Assembly (NCBI RefSeq): GCF_008831285.2
Contig: NC_045141.1
Span: 26,153,315 to 26,217,314, forward strand
DNA from: Nymphaea colorata
Taxonomy: Eukaryota; Streptophyta; Magnoliopsida; Nymphaeales; Nymphaeaceae
Direction of reading: 5' to 3'
Length of the DNA: 64,000 nt
Positions 37,401 through 49,389 of the stretch are shown piece after piece. Each line of letters opens with the position of its first letter. The stretch's first letter is position 1. Both the position numbers and the translations under genes were made by a program. The notes under the pieces are model-generated. The model was not told where the DNA came from and did no database searches. It saw only the letters and a list, made by a program, of their open reading frames with translations.

Positions 37401-37534
37401 AAAGTTTGCATGACCACCATGGCTGCTTGAACTTCGTCGATTGTGGGCCTTCGTGGCAGAGACCTGTAAATTCCCATGATCTCCTCCACTGTTTCTATCA
37501 AAGCTGGTGGCTTTGATCGTAGCTGTATTGCCAT
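34447..37534 (-). CDS. PIRL: Plant intracellular Ras-group-related LRR protein (PIRL)
   Basis: Exons 36997-37534, 34699-35693 and 34447-34590 give about 558 residues. The first exon has the PIRL N-terminus: EEIMGIYRSLPRRPTIDEV followed by helical sequence with VPKELFRVLQEMRR. Residues about 230-512 are some eleven 23-residue leucine-rich repeats of the Ras-group type (LxxLxLSxNxLxxLPxxxGxL). The last exon supplies a short tail beginning EVVQYMAEHGR. PIRLs are plant-specific cytosolic proteins; several are needed for pollen development, but the exact partner is unknown. The exon-1 donor GTGATT is weak and was chosen because it gives phase 1, matching the acceptor before exon 2. It resembles the PIRL4/5 subgroup most, judged from memory of the family. 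Confidence 0.93.
36403..36562. repeat. Imperfect direct repeat in PIRL intron 1
   Basis: Blocks at about 36403-36447 and 36518-36562 share ACAAATG, CCACAAATTA and GCATCCATATAGAC in the same order, a 115-bp-spaced duplication. The rest of intron 1 (35694-36996) shows nothing recognisable. Confidence 0.75.
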
Positions 37535-38948
37535 TTCTACTTCTCGTGTGGTCTCTCTCTCTCTGCTCTTACATGAACCGCCGTGAAGAAGAAAAAGAAC
37601 AAGGAAAAGAAACCAACAGACCGATACAAAGAAAACGGAAATCTCGGAAAGTTCTTGAAGAGAACCTGTAGTTCAACTTTACGACGAACCGACATGCGAT
37701 GCACTCCTTCTAACTTCGATGGTCACTGTGCACCAATTTTTCCTTCTCTCCTGCTTTTGTTTTTCCTCTGTAAATATAATTCAATATTGCGCACACCGTA
37801 TTGTCCGGATGCAGCGGATGAAACCAACGATTCTCCTCCGCCCTTCAATATCGTCAATTTCAGTCGTGCCTCACTCGTTTTGATGATTCATTTTCTGTGC
37901 TTCCAGCCAAATTAGTCTTTGAAAAAGAATATTTTTCAATTAATTCTCTTGGTGAGATAAATCAAAATTGCTCTTTAATAAAACAGAAAATTAGCACTTC
38001 ATAAAGTGAAGAAGTATGGCCTAATAGCTTCCTCAATCTCTACGTGCTATAAGAAATTTAATATGTCGTTTTGTTAGGTCCATTGTTAAGATCCTCCAGA
38101 AAACTATAAGGTTGTTAGGTCTTCAATATCTTATGAAGACGTAATATTTCAAGTTTCTTTTCTTGGATTAAACTAAGGCGATGGATACACTTGGCTTTAA
38201 TTATGTAGAAAAAAAAAAATCTTGTGTTGCGCTTGTCATGTTAGACATGGAAGACATATTCTCAAGGATTTGATAAGAAAAACATTAATACATATTTCTA
38301 TGACATGTTTGAAGAACGCAATGTTCTGGTTTAAAGAAATTATAATTATTACTAGCATTTTTTTTTTGTTGAATCTCTAAACGACATCTACATGACATCG
38401 TGTTTTATGAAACACGATATACTGTTATGCGTTTTAAAACACATTTTCTAAAAATAAAATATTTCTTATCAAATACCTTCTAAAAAGCTAGAAGTTCTCT
38501 AAAAAGTTCAAAAACTAAAAAACCAAATGAAATGGAGTGCATTGGAATAATCTGACAAAAAAGCTTCTTATTTTTCGAATAATGAATTTGATGTAGTTCA
38601 TATTATTACTAAAAAGTGCATTATTTTTCGAATAATGAATTTGATGTAGTACAAAAAAGCTTCATCTCCCTAAGGTCTATGGCTGCGCTCCCATTCCCAA
38701 TTTGGTGTCGACGTTTTGAAAGACTACTCGTACTCAAGTTCAACCACTGAAGAAGACGGGGAGAGAGACGCCTAGAGAGAGAATGCCGTGAACGCAAATG
38801 GTTTAGACTTCACAATTTAGTGGACCTCGGGGAACTCAAAGTCATCAAAGCACCATTAATTGCCCTTCATCTCATCCATCCATCCAGTAGAGTTGAGTGC
38901 TTTGACCAATTTATGCATTTCATGGCCCCACTCAAAAACTCTTGGTTG

Positions 38949-39305
38949 GTGTTCGATGACTTTGAATTTTGATTTTAGAATTAAAGTTTTAAAAACAAAA
39001 ATTTCACTTTAAATTAGAATTGAAACGAAAATGCCCGTTTTCCTGTGTTTTGACGTCTAGAATTTTGATTCTAGAATTGAAAATGACGAGCATGAATTAA
39101 GATTTTAGAATTGATGAATTAAAATCATTGCGACATGAGTGAAAGTTTTCTAAAATTTTGGAATCATAACAATTATAGAATTTTGATTAAAAAACGAGCA
39201 TATAATTTCCAGAATCAAAATTGTTTATTCGATTTTACATTTCCATTTTATAAAAAATGAGAATTTTAATTTTAGAATTCCCTAATTCTTGCCTCATCAA
39301 ACGCT
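38949..39305. mobile_element. MITE-like element, copy 1
   Basis: The left end GTGTTCGATGA and the inverted right end GCGTTTGATGA match at 9 of 11 bases. The interior is rich in short TTTTGATT and TAGAATT words that recur in both orientations. About 357 bp; no coding capacity. Confidence 0.45.
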
Positions 39306-40158
39306 TCCATCCATGTTATAGCATTTATTTTGCTTATCACGCAATGCATCGCTTTGTTTATGCGTACATACATACATATGTGTCTGCTTTTTTATGTACA
39401 TGGGAACGCTAATATGCATGTAGGTGTATGTATATGAGATAAAGTTTGCTTGATAGTCTTCTCTCAGATTTTAAGTGCAGAAACCTTAACCTGAGCCGAG
39501 AGGCAAGTTAATTTGAAAGCATGGACAGGCAAGTGCAGAGTAAGGGATTTTTCTTGAGGAGTGTTAAATTATAGTTGCAAAATTGTGACAAGAGTTGAAA
39601 TTATTTCCAAAATTTGTATATAGGATAAATGATGTATATTTTTTTTTTGAGGGGAGGTCAACTGCCAGCTCCTCCTCGAAGACTTCGGTGGACATGGTGT
39701 GTATATATATATGTATATATATATAAAATTAACATTAAAAAAAAAAGGTCTCCCTCACCACGTCTTATGCTTTGTGGAGGAGAATGTGGCCTCCCCCATT
39801 GTGGTGCTGGTAACACCTCTTGTCCATCTCTCTCTCTCTTTTTTTCTTTGAAAAAAAAAACTGACCATCCAATCGATTAAGGTCAGATTGGTCCCATGCA
39901 TTGTGTAGGGTGCATATATATATATATATATATATATATGGTCCAAGACAGTTGGCCGTAGGTCACAAGTTATGGGCTTGACCAGACACTTCTGGCAAGC
40001 TCATGTATACTGACAAATTAAGTCATCCCATGCCAATATTCGTGAGACTTCAATTAATAGTGTGTCTCCCGCTCTGCCCATGTAGTAAGGGGGCGGGTAT
40101 ATGTGGGCAAGGTACATCTGACCTACTTCTATCTTCCTAAATTGATTGGACTTGATCC

Positions 40159-40354
40159 GTGTTTGATATGTCCACGATCATGAAATTTTAAAATCAAACT
40201 ACTCCATTTTTACGAAATTAAAATTATTAAACAAATAGAGTATTTTGTTTCAAAAATTTAAAAACGGAAACATGAAGTTTTGATTCCAATCTAGTTTGAG
40301 AAAGAATTATGATTCTATGATTTTCAGAATCAAAATTCCAAACCATCAAAACAC
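40159..40354. mobile_element. MITE-like element, copy 2 (inverted relative to copy 1)
   Basis: The left end GTGTTTGAT pairs with the right end ATCAAAACAC. The reverse complement of the right end continues with GGAATTTTGATTCT, close to the start of copy 1, so the two belong to one family in opposite orientation. Confidence 0.45.
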
Positions 40355-40676
40355 TCCATTTCAAGTAAAATTTTCCTGACCCCAACAGAAAAGCTGAGAC
40401 TGCTGCAAGTTGGAAATCCGGGAACTCTAGTCCTTGGGGAAGACTCCATGCAGCGTCATTATAGTGCATAAACTATATAACAACACAAGTTGAATTTTCA
40501 AGTTCATTTCCAAAATTCAACAGTATAAACAGGTGATGTTCCCACTCCCCACCATCATCATGCAGACAGAAACACGGTCACAAAAGAGTCAAGAAATCAA
40601 CAGTGTTATTGTGAAAACAAGAAAATGATACAAGTATACAATAAAGTTCAATTGACTCGAAAAGCTTGCTATCGAG

Positions 40677-41936
40677 CTAGTGTCTTGACAGGTTCTCGTT
40701 CTCATCTATTACTCTCAAGTAATCCTGCAGCTGCAATGGGAAACATCGATGCTGTTTCCATGCATTCCCATGCATCTTCAGCATCTTCAGTGCCCTCTCC
40801 CTGAGCGAATTTGCCGCTGGTCCGCCATTGAGCTGCAATACACCACTGAGCTTCGACACGGCGCCTAACTCCGCCATCTGCTCCAAGAATCTCTCCGTTG
40901 GATGGTATTCGCAGATCAGCCCTAAGATCTTCACACCAAGTTTCGTTACTAACTCTGAGACCGTCATGATCTTCTTAGTCACAACTGCCACGGCCATCGC
41001 ATGATCGACGAACGCAGACCTCCCGTCTGCCGTCTGACACAGCAGTTTCAGGACTACCATCATCTTCTCGCACCTCCCTCTGCTCGAATCCGGCAAAAGT
41101 TCGATCAAGACACCGACTGAGCCGGCTTCTACCGCCTTTACTCGGCTATATCTTGAAACCGTCAGTATATCTACCAGAATTTCCAAGACAGAGGAAGTGG
41201 CTTCGGTGCAGATGCCATCTGATAGCAGCTCTAACAGAGCCTTGAAAAGGTTCGTACCTTGATCTCTCACGATTTGCCTCCAATTGGTTTCCTCTCTCGT
41301 AATTTTCCTCAGAACAGAGACTGCATGAAACCGCGATTCTGAGCTCCCAGTTTGCAGCATTAAAACAAGAGTTCTCAGACAGTCGGGTCTGGTCAGGAAC
41401 TGGATCGTGGAACTAGAAATTGTTTCCAGTGGCAGGCTGTGGAGGATAGCAACAGATTCTTCACTTGACCGGAAGGCGACGAAATCCTCGCCGCCGTTCT
41501 CATTCCATTCCCGGCAAAGCAACCCGCTTATGACCTCAATCCCTCCGGCCTGAACCAACAACTCAGAATTGTCGCCGCCCGACTCGAGCAACTCCCTTAG
41601 CTTCCTGAGTGAAGAGACCTTGAAAAGCGACGACTCTATCGTCCGGAGGAGATCGGCCATTTCCTTGGAGTCGACCCTTTTCTGGGTTGAAGACGAAGCG
41701 GGCTGCAGGAGGCCTTGGCTCTGCTTCCACGAGTCTATGAGGCGCTTGAGAGTGTGGTTGGGGGTGAAATTGAAGTTTTCAAGGTTTTGCATGGTGGCCG
41801 GACAGGTGCTTTTCCGGCAACCGCAGATCCATCGCTCTATGCTCTTCCGGTCGTATGTTACGCCGGTGCAGGCGGTGACAGGATCAGTCATGAGCTCCAT
41901 TGAGATGGGACACTTGAAGTAGGGAGGTACCTCCAT
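40677..41936 (-). CDS. U-box / ARM-repeat E3 ubiquitin ligase (PUB27-29 like)
   Basis: This single-exon gene encodes 419 residues, as usual for short plant U-box ligases. The U-box spans residues about 1-75: VPPYFKCPISMELMTDPV, TGVTYDRKSIERW, then CPATMQ and PNHTLKRLIDSW. The U-box binds E2 enzymes without zinc. The rest is helical and leucine-rich, consistent with ARM repeats that bind substrate (LRKLRELLESGGDN, LLELLSDGICTEATSSVLE, MMVVLKLLCQTADGRSAF). The CPATMQ variant points to the PUB27/28/29 branch rather than PUB22-24. The ATG at 41936 is chosen since the upstream in-frame sequence has no further ATG and MEVPPYFKCP is the usual start. Such ligases often act in stress and immune signalling; no substrate can be inferred. 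Confidence 0.93.
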   Translation of the reverse strand: MEVPPYFKCPISMELMTDPVTACTGVTYDRKSIERWICGCRKSTCPATMQNLENFNFTPNHTLKRLIDSWKQSQGLLQPASSSTQKRVDSKEMADLLRTIESSLFKVSSLRKLRELLESGGDNSELLVQAGGIEVISGLLCREWNENGGEDFVAFRSSEESVAILHSLPLETISSSTIQFLTRPDCLRTLVLMLQTGSSESRFHAVSVLRKITREETNWRQIVRDQGTNLFKALLELLSDGICTEATSSVLEILVDILTVSRYSRVKAVEAGSVGVLIELLPDSSRGRCEKMMVVLKLLCQTADGRSAFVDHAMAVAVVTKKIMTVSELVTKLGVKILGLICEYHPTERFLEQMAELGAVSKLSGVLQLNGGPAANSLRERALKMLKMHGNAWKQHRCFPLQLQDYLRVIDENENLSRH

Positions 41937-43793
41937 TTCTCTCCTCCTCTGATCTCTTCTGTTTCTTCTCTCAGAGAAAGGAACACAGAAAGAGGAGTTG
42001 GCACACGGAGAGGGATCGAGATCTACCAAATGCTTCTTCTTGATCAGGGTGGCACTACTGCGAAGCCTCTGTAATCTGTATAAATGGAGGCGACCGAGGG
42101 AGATGAGAAGCTCTTAATACACTGAGCAACTTGAGGTTCTTTATTGAAAGTCAATGGCGTGGGAGAGACTAAGGGGACCAAAGAAGATTTCTGCACAAGT
42201 TTTCCGGATTTATCTGTTTTTCTTCTTTTTCCTATTTTTGAGAGAAAAGAACAACAATGTTTTTGACTTTGATTAGGTGTGTTTATGAAGTTCATGATAC
42301 AGACATTACTCTGCACTATAACGACCGAATAAATGCCTCTCTTTGCCTTTTACGTCTGGTCTGACCTCAAATTAAAATTCAGTCCACCTTGAAAAAGAAT
42401 GATCAATGGTGGCAGCTATAGAAAAGTGTTTTTTTTTTTTTTTTTTAAAGATTAAGATGGTTCTTACTTGGACCATATATATAAACAAGAAGCTTTCAAT
42501 TTGTAAATTTGGAAAAAATAGTTGTAAGGTTTCCCTGCATTAAGAACAACAAATAGGAGGTGGTTTTCTATAAGAAAAATAAAAGCATAACGAGAGAGAA
42601 TGGACAGGAATTTAGTGGACCGGCGCCAGTTAGGGTTGACGTTTCTTCGTCGGTTCGTTTTCGATCATTAAAACTCTTTTGACCAACCGACGAAATAGAC
42701 CTTTGCAGCTTCTTCCTTGCTTTCGCTTTTGAACTTTCTACCTTCTGTGCATTAAAACTGCTTACTACTTACACGGAACGCACGAATTTATCACTATTTG
42801 TCGTGGAAAATGTCGACATTTTTACTTCATTCCTCTTTGAAAATCAGATATTTTCTGAAAAAATTTCTGGAGGGGGCACTCTTTACAGATGTTTATATCT
42901 AAAGGGACACTTATATCCATAGCATAACAAATATTTAGAGATATTAATTCGAAAATAAAGAAACCCTACCCATATGCTATACTCTGCCTCTGCCTTACCA
43001 CATATCTTGGAATTACAATCTCTTCATATATGAGGTACGAGTAAGCTTATGTTTAACTAGAAGCATGTCTGTAGCAGTTCTAGTTTGCCAGCCATCCGGA
43101 GCAGAGTTGAAGCTCCTCTCCGTGTGTTAAGTGGCGACATCTTTTATGTTCTTCAACTTAACTTACACATAAGTTACGACCCATCCTCTTTGCCAATCGA
43201 ACGAGAAACTCATCGCATATAGTAAGCATTGGAACATCGCTTTCGTCAACTGCGACAAAAAGTCAAGGTCTCAAGTGCAATAGCGGTGCTGCTGCACATC
43301 ACGTCCGACCGCAGCGGTGCTGCACATCATCCACGGGGTACTGGGTCACCGGGACTCTGTCAAACAGGTCACTTTCCTTCACGATCTGAGATGCAGGTGA
43401 CGACCGACTGGCAAGTCAATCAGACCCGGATGGACGTTTGGATCTGGATATGAACCAAACTTTAAGGCACTAAAACTGAATCTGTATCCATGTCTGGTGC
43501 CCTTCCTACATCGTAGAATACATTTTTAATGTGCTTTTACATGCAAAGGTCTTGGATCTTAATTGAAACACCGTAACAGATCGGGTCCCAGCTGCAAATT
43601 TCGCCAGCTAAAAGCATCATGATTTAATAACTGGAGCCCATATGGGTTCAACCCGAGTATTAGTTGAACGTCCTTCCTCACCACCAAACCCTTCGCGCCG
43701 GTAGGTTGAAGCTGATAAGTACACATAGTGGAAGTCTGCTGTCAATCTTTTTCTAGATCATTCCTTGTAAACAGCAAATGTTAAGTGAACAAA

Positions 43794-43890
43794 AAACTTC
43801 AACGCTTATGTTGCAGATAAAAGTAATAAAAGAACTTCAAAGTTTATGTTGCAGACAAAGGTAATAAAAAAGCTTCAAAGTTTATGTGTC
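43794..43890. repeat. 39-bp tandem repeat, about 2.5 copies
   Basis: Units contain CTTCAA, TTATGTTGCAGA and GTAATAAAA in order, with a 38-39 bp period. The last unit is partial. Confidence 0.85.
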
Positions 43891-44308
43891 AAACTTTTTG
43901 CTGGTAGTTGGATCTGAGAGAGGCAGGTCCGTAACTCAACATTTCACATCTAAAGGGTTAAGTAGTTCGGTATCAAATCCAGACCGGAATCGTTCCTACT
44001 GTAGGCAACCAAACCAGATTTCGGATGGGAGGAGTAGAAAGTGGGGTTTTTCAAATTCCCGTTTGGATGGTCGGCGCAAAACTCTGGATCCGATTTGTGA
44101 GTGTTTGGCTTCTTTCCTACGCTGCTGCTTCGTTTATCTCGTGATCTTCCCTTTTCCCTCCATTTTTGGCTTTTTCTCGATTTGGGTAGTCCCGGAAATT
44201 TCCTTTTCTTTTTATAAATTGCCGACGCCCAACTTTCGTCACTCTGGTTCTTCTTGGAATTCCCTTACGCGCGAGGGATTAGGGTTTTGTGGATTCGGAA
44301 GGAGATAC

Positions 44309-44344
44309 ATGGAACAAGAATTGGATATCAGCCAACGTTGGTAA
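44309..44344 (+). promoter_or_regulatory. Short upstream ORF in the MIP1-like leader
   Basis: ATG at 44309 opens an 11-codon frame that, unspliced, ends with TAA at 44342-44344, straddling the likely leader intron donor at 44341. Splicing would therefore change its end. Its presence in the transcript is inferred. Confidence 0.35.
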
Positions 44345-44692
44345 GTCTTGTTGGCGCCACTGATCGATCGACCGATGCTAGACTTTTGTACTCTGAATGA
44401 ATTCTTTTTTGGTTTCTTTGATTAGTTCTCTGATTTCTGACCGTCTGTATCTTCAGAATATTAAGATTTCCTGTTCTCCTTTGGTCATGTGGGTTGTCTT
44501 GAATTGATCATTTCCATGTTCTTCTTGTGGTACGAACACGTAAAGTTCCATAGATTTCGTTTGTTAATTATTATCTGCTGCTTTTTGTTTCTTTTTCATT
44601 TGACAGTGGGCTTCACTGCGTTTAATTTCTTCCTTAATCCGTGGCGGGTGATCTGAAACTAGCGCCGGATTTGTTTCTGTTTCTGATTCTGA

Positions 44693-47319
44693 ATGGCTAG
44701 TGTTGGGGAAGAGACCATGGGAGACGGAAGGAAGGCTAATCCTGATATAGGCGTGATGAATGAAGGAGATGTTAATGTCCTCGAGGAACCTTGCCCGGCC
44801 GTCATCGAATTTTTAGATGTTGGAGATTGCGGGAAGTGTTCCTCAGATTGTCGTGAGATGGATGGGAGTGAGTGGGGACTTTGTACAGAGAAGCAACTAG
44901 AGGAGTTGTTGTTGAAGAATTTGGAATTCCTTTACAATGAAGCTATATGCAAGATCGTTTCATTGGGATATGATGAAGATGTTGCGTTGAAGGCAGTGCT
45001 GAGAAACGGGCACTGTTATGGAAGTGGGGATGTGCTGTCGAACATCATTCACAATGCGCTAGCATACTTGACTAGTGATGCTAATGGGGGTCTAGATGAG
45101 TCTGGTTTTGTTTTTGGAGAATTGAAGCAACTGGAAGAGTATTCATTGGCTGGGATTGTCTGCTTGCTTCAGCAAGTTAGACCCCAATTAAGTAAAGGAG
45201 ATGCAATGTGGTGCCTCCTTATGAGTGATCTTCACGTTGGCCGGGCAAGCGCATTGGAGTTTCCACTTACTTCAACTGAAAAAGATGGAGTTCGCAACGA
45301 AACGGAAGAAGGGAGCCCACTACCATCACCCGGAGGTGTCTCAGTTCCTGTGCCAATTCGTCCTCCTTTAAATTTGGTTCCTGGAGCTGAATCTTCTGAG
45401 ACTTGTAAATCATATGGTGGATTGGGGTTTCGAGGTGAAGGTCTAACCATGAGTGGAATTACAAATGTCACGGATCCTACGAATTTGGTTCCAACGACTG
45501 TAAATGTTGATGGAGATCTAAGCAACCTGAACGAGACTCCTGTGGGAGTGTCAATGTTAAGACGAAATGCAGCTGCTGTGTTCCCAACTCGCTTTCCAGA
45601 AGTCTTAAAAGCAGATGGATGCAATCCTCTCAGTTCTTCCGCAGGTTGCTATCATGATCATCCTTCACTCACCTTATGCATGCACCACCATAAAGGGAAA
45701 AGTGAGTTGGGTGGGCTTTCTTTGTTGAAGAACCAAGCAGATATGGTGCATGGGAGCACGGGTGCTGCTCACCTGGTGACTGTGTCTGCAAGATCTGAAC
45801 TGCCTAGTGGAATTGATTCCGTGTCAAAGGTTTCTCCTGAAAACTGTGAAAACTCGAAGGAGACTGATAATCCTGATATTGTATCCTCCATAGCAAGTAA
45901 CCTAGAAAACATGCATATTAGCGACAAACTTGATGGAACGAGTGACCAAAGAGATGAAATGATCTCCAAATTAACTCACCAAATAGGAATGTTGGAGAGG
46001 CAACTTCAGGAGAGAATGGAGTGGGCCCAAAAGAAAGCACTGCAAGCTGCTAAAAAGCTAAGCAGTGATCTCACAGAGCTTAAGATGTTGAGAATGGAAA
46101 GAGAGGAAACTCTGCACCAGAAAAATAAACAGTCACTTGAGGATGCAACCATGAAGAAGCTCTCTGACCTGGAAGCTGCATTGAAGAAGGCGGGTGCCCA
46201 AGTTGATCGTGCTAATGCAGCTGTAAAGCATCTCGAAACAGAAAATGCGGAAATCAGGGCTGAGATGGTTGCAGCAAAATTAAGTGCAGCTGAGTCAGTT
46301 AAGACATGTCTAGAGGTTGAGAAGCGAGAGAAAAAGATCCAGAAAAAGCTATCAGCATGGGAGAAGCAGAAAACGAAGTTGCAGGAGGAAGTGGCTGAGG
46401 AGAAACGGAAGAATAATCAACTGCAGCAACAGTTGCATCTTGTCAAGGAAGCACAAAAGGAAGCTGAGGTCAGTAAATAGCTAAAATTTCCTTATGCATG
46501 ACCTTTTGTTTCTCTGCTTATTTAGTGCACTGCAATTGTTTTACCGTTCAACTACTTTTCCTAGGTTTCTGTGCATTTTGAGTTGCTTGTTTCTTTAGAA
46601 ATGTGTAGGAGTGTCATTTCAATCTTTTGTGTTAGATATTCATTATGCTGACTGCCACTCTCTCCCCTGTCTCTCACGATATGACCAATCTTATTGTCAC
46701 AATTTCATTTTTTTAACAATTCTGAGTACAGAATATTGTGTGAGGATTTTTTTGAGTTTTCTGTTCTACCCCTTTTTCAGCCATTGCGTTATTGTAACAG
46801 ATAAAGTGGAAACATGAACTGGAAGCGAAGGAGAAGGCAATCTCACAAGTGGAGGAGGAAAGAAGAGCCAAGGAAGGCACTCAAGTTAACATTACAAGGA
46901 GGCAGGAGGCGCTACGCCGCAAGATTGAAATAGATTTTCAACGGCACAAGGATGACATTCAAAGGCTTGAAGAGGAATACTTGCGCCTTAAAGCATCATC
47001 AAGATCCACTCAGCTTAATTGCTCGTCGACCACACAATCAACTTGTGATGTGGATATGGCAAAAAAGGTAAAAGAATCACATAAAAAGGCTACCAATGAG
47101 CTGGACAAAACTCAAGAATCATCTTGTAGAGAGAACAAGTGTGGTAGGGAATGTGTGTTTTGCATGAGAGAGGAGGTTTCAATAGTTTTCCTACCATGTG
47201 CTCATCAGGTTCTGTGTGTTGGCTGCAATGAGGCCCATGAGAAACAGCCTAAGAAACGTTGCCCTTCTTGTGATACTGGGATAGAACAGAGGATTCGTGT
47301 CTATGGTGTTAGCTCTTAG
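44693..47319 (+). CDS. MIP1: RING-type E3 ubiquitin ligase of the MIP1 / RF4 / RF298 family
   Basis: Exons 44693-46468 and 46801-47319 join in phase 0 to give 764 residues. Near the N-terminus is the family core: WGLCTEKQLEELLLKNLEFL, GYDEDVALKAVLRNGHCYG and LEEYSLAGIVCLLQQVRP, a UBA-like helical region. The middle is Ser/Pro-rich and poorly ordered. From about residue 420 a long coiled coil runs into the second exon. The C-terminus is a C3HC4 RING at about 710-749, with CVFC, FLPCAHQVLCVGC and CPSC all intact. The founding member interacts with MND1, a meiotic recombination protein; related RF4/RF298 are putative ligases. The ATG at 44693 starts the longest frame and fits. The gene is divergent from the U-box ligase. 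Confidence 0.94.
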
Positions 47320-49019
47320 ATCTGGAAAAGGTTGGTAGGCAACTGTGTTGTATCAGGGGCATCGCATGGCCAAGTGTATGTTGGATATGCATTGTATGTC
47401 AGAATAACTACATTTTAAACATTTTCCAAGTCAAGAAATCATTTCAAATTTGCATACAAAACCTTCCTAAGCTTGTAGGGACGAACTATAAAAAGGGAAA
47501 CATTATTTCCATCACACTGTTGTTTCATGATGGCGCTGGGCGACTGAGACTGAACGTTTATATTCCTAATCTTTAAGCACATGCTTGCACACATATGGAG
47601 ATGCATATACGTGCACGTACAAGCCGACACTCGTGTTTTACAAATCACATTGTGTGAAGGTGTCCCATTTGAACAACCTTTAAAATAGGTTATTCATTCT
47701 GATCAATATCTGATTAACTACAGAACTTGCTACCAGGATTCGTTTGACAATGGAACTCGTGTTCTTGTGGTGGTTATCATTAGGTAGATAAAATGTTTAA
47801 CCTTCCAAGCAACTAAATTGCATCTTATCAAGCTATTATGGTGGAACGAATAAAGTCTACAAGGCAATCACGCACAACGTGATACACCACCTCCACAATT
47901 ACCCTAGTCCCGCAAAGCTCCCTAGTGCCACCAAGGGACCAAAAGCCACTCCAAGTGAATAACCCAACCACGACTGCATAACCAACTACTAGTGAACTAA
48001 TCAACAGCTGAGGGAGATGGAACCCGAGCTAAGTGAAGAATTAATCAGTAATTTGTAAAGAACAATGGACTCCAAACAAGATTTCTATTCGTGGCCGTGG
48101 AGTTTTTCTTCTTGTTAGTTTGAGCTGGAAATTGAGTGAGCGTCACGGGAGCAGGAAGAAGAGGCATCAACTAGACTCTGCCAAAATTGGAGGTAAAAAG
48201 GAGGTGGTAAGGATTGCAAACAAGGAAATCAGACGAACGGTGAGAGACTGAAGCTTGGTCAAGTGGATGGTTGAGGCAATGACAGAGTTGCCTTTGCCTA
48301 TGGATAGCAGTTGCCACGAATAGATAGTTTCCTTTGCCAGTAGAATACCTCCTTATAAGGGGCTTGAATTATTGCCTGCCTTTATGAGAACTGTGCCTGC
48401 ACATTTGCGACTCCTTGGCTTGTGGATAAACATAGCCTGGTTTTCACCTTGTTCAACATCTTCGGGTGGAATCGTTATTTATCAAGCCTCTTAGCTGGCA
48501 TTGTTGGTTTTCTTTTGCTTGCTGTTTAATCAAAGTTATTATTAGATGAAGTTCTTTAATTCCTATGCTTAGGTATGATCTGCGTTTGTACTTCTATCGG
48601 TCTTTGGCTAAATTGCTGTAAGATCGTAGATATTCCACAGCGTGTCAGGAGATTGGATATAGCTAGATAGTGAACTATGAGGGCCACTTGATCTTTATTG
48701 AGTTCATTTCTCTATCTATTGATTTTAGACAGGAGCTCGTTTGAAGAAGGATCTTGAAGTGTTTATGGTTGTGCTTGGTGCTTTTTAGTCATGCTCGCAT
48801 GCATATTCTTTGCTTCGCTAACTTAGCTTGTTGTGCTTGTATTAAGTATAGGAATGTGCGGAAAAAATTTTAAACGATATCTAGCGGTACACGTTAGCAG
48901 CAGTTTGGATTAAAGTTCATTTCTGTGTTTTGACATGAGGCCTTTCATTCGGCATATTGCGAACTGAAAATGTTAATACCCAAGAAAAACAAAAATAGCT
49001 GAAAGCCAAGGGAATGTGT
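47320..49019. other. 3' side of MIP1-like gene and unassigned sequence
   Basis: The first few hundred bases are the likely 3' UTR. The rest has no ORF of note and no recognised element, although its composition at 47860-48100 is richer in C and A than its surroundings. Confidence 0.5.
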
Positions 49020-49389
49020 TTGGGTTAAGGACCTACGTCCATCACATATTTTTCACTCTCATTGAACCGGAGAGGCGAGGTTTCCACTTTATAAACGGGA
49101 TTTACAGTTCAGGAGAGCTTCTTGGTGGTAGGCATCGTTCCAATCATTTTGGAAAGAGTCGTCACCAATTTTGTCAACTGTCTTCCTCGGTTTGATGTCA
49201 TTGTTTCTTCCCGATTTGCCACCATATTGTTTCCCTTGTTTTGGTGTAGAAACGTCACTGTTTAACAGCCCATCTCAAGCTGAAATATATAGCCAGGATG
49301 TGAAGCTTGCAACAAATGGAATCAAGCAGGATGAAGAGCATTGTTCATGTTATCAGCCAGCTGATCTGCAAACCTACGTATCAATCAAA

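Larger units (their letters stand above)
37535..40676. other. Intergenic region with two related MITE-like elements
   Basis: This is the promoter side of the PIRL gene and the 3' side of the U-box gene. It is AT-rich, with poly-A/T runs and TA microsatellites at 39699-39723 and 39912-39938. Apart from the two elements listed separately, I see no gene. Confidence 0.55.
41937..44692. other. Divergent promoter region between U-box and RING ligase genes
   Basis: The U-box gene is transcribed leftward and the MIP1-like gene rightward, so this 2.75 kb carries both promoters. I see a 39-bp tandem repeat at 43794-43890 and a short duplication containing GCGGTGCTGCACATCA near 43280-43330. From about 44100 it is probably the MIP1-like 5' leader, with a likely intron whose donor GTAAGT is at 44341. 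Confidence 0.5.

Noticed and set aside
42009-42029. Upstream non-ATG extension of the U-box ORF
   Set aside because: The frame extends upstream but has no ATG there; the ATG at 41936 gives the canonical U-box start.
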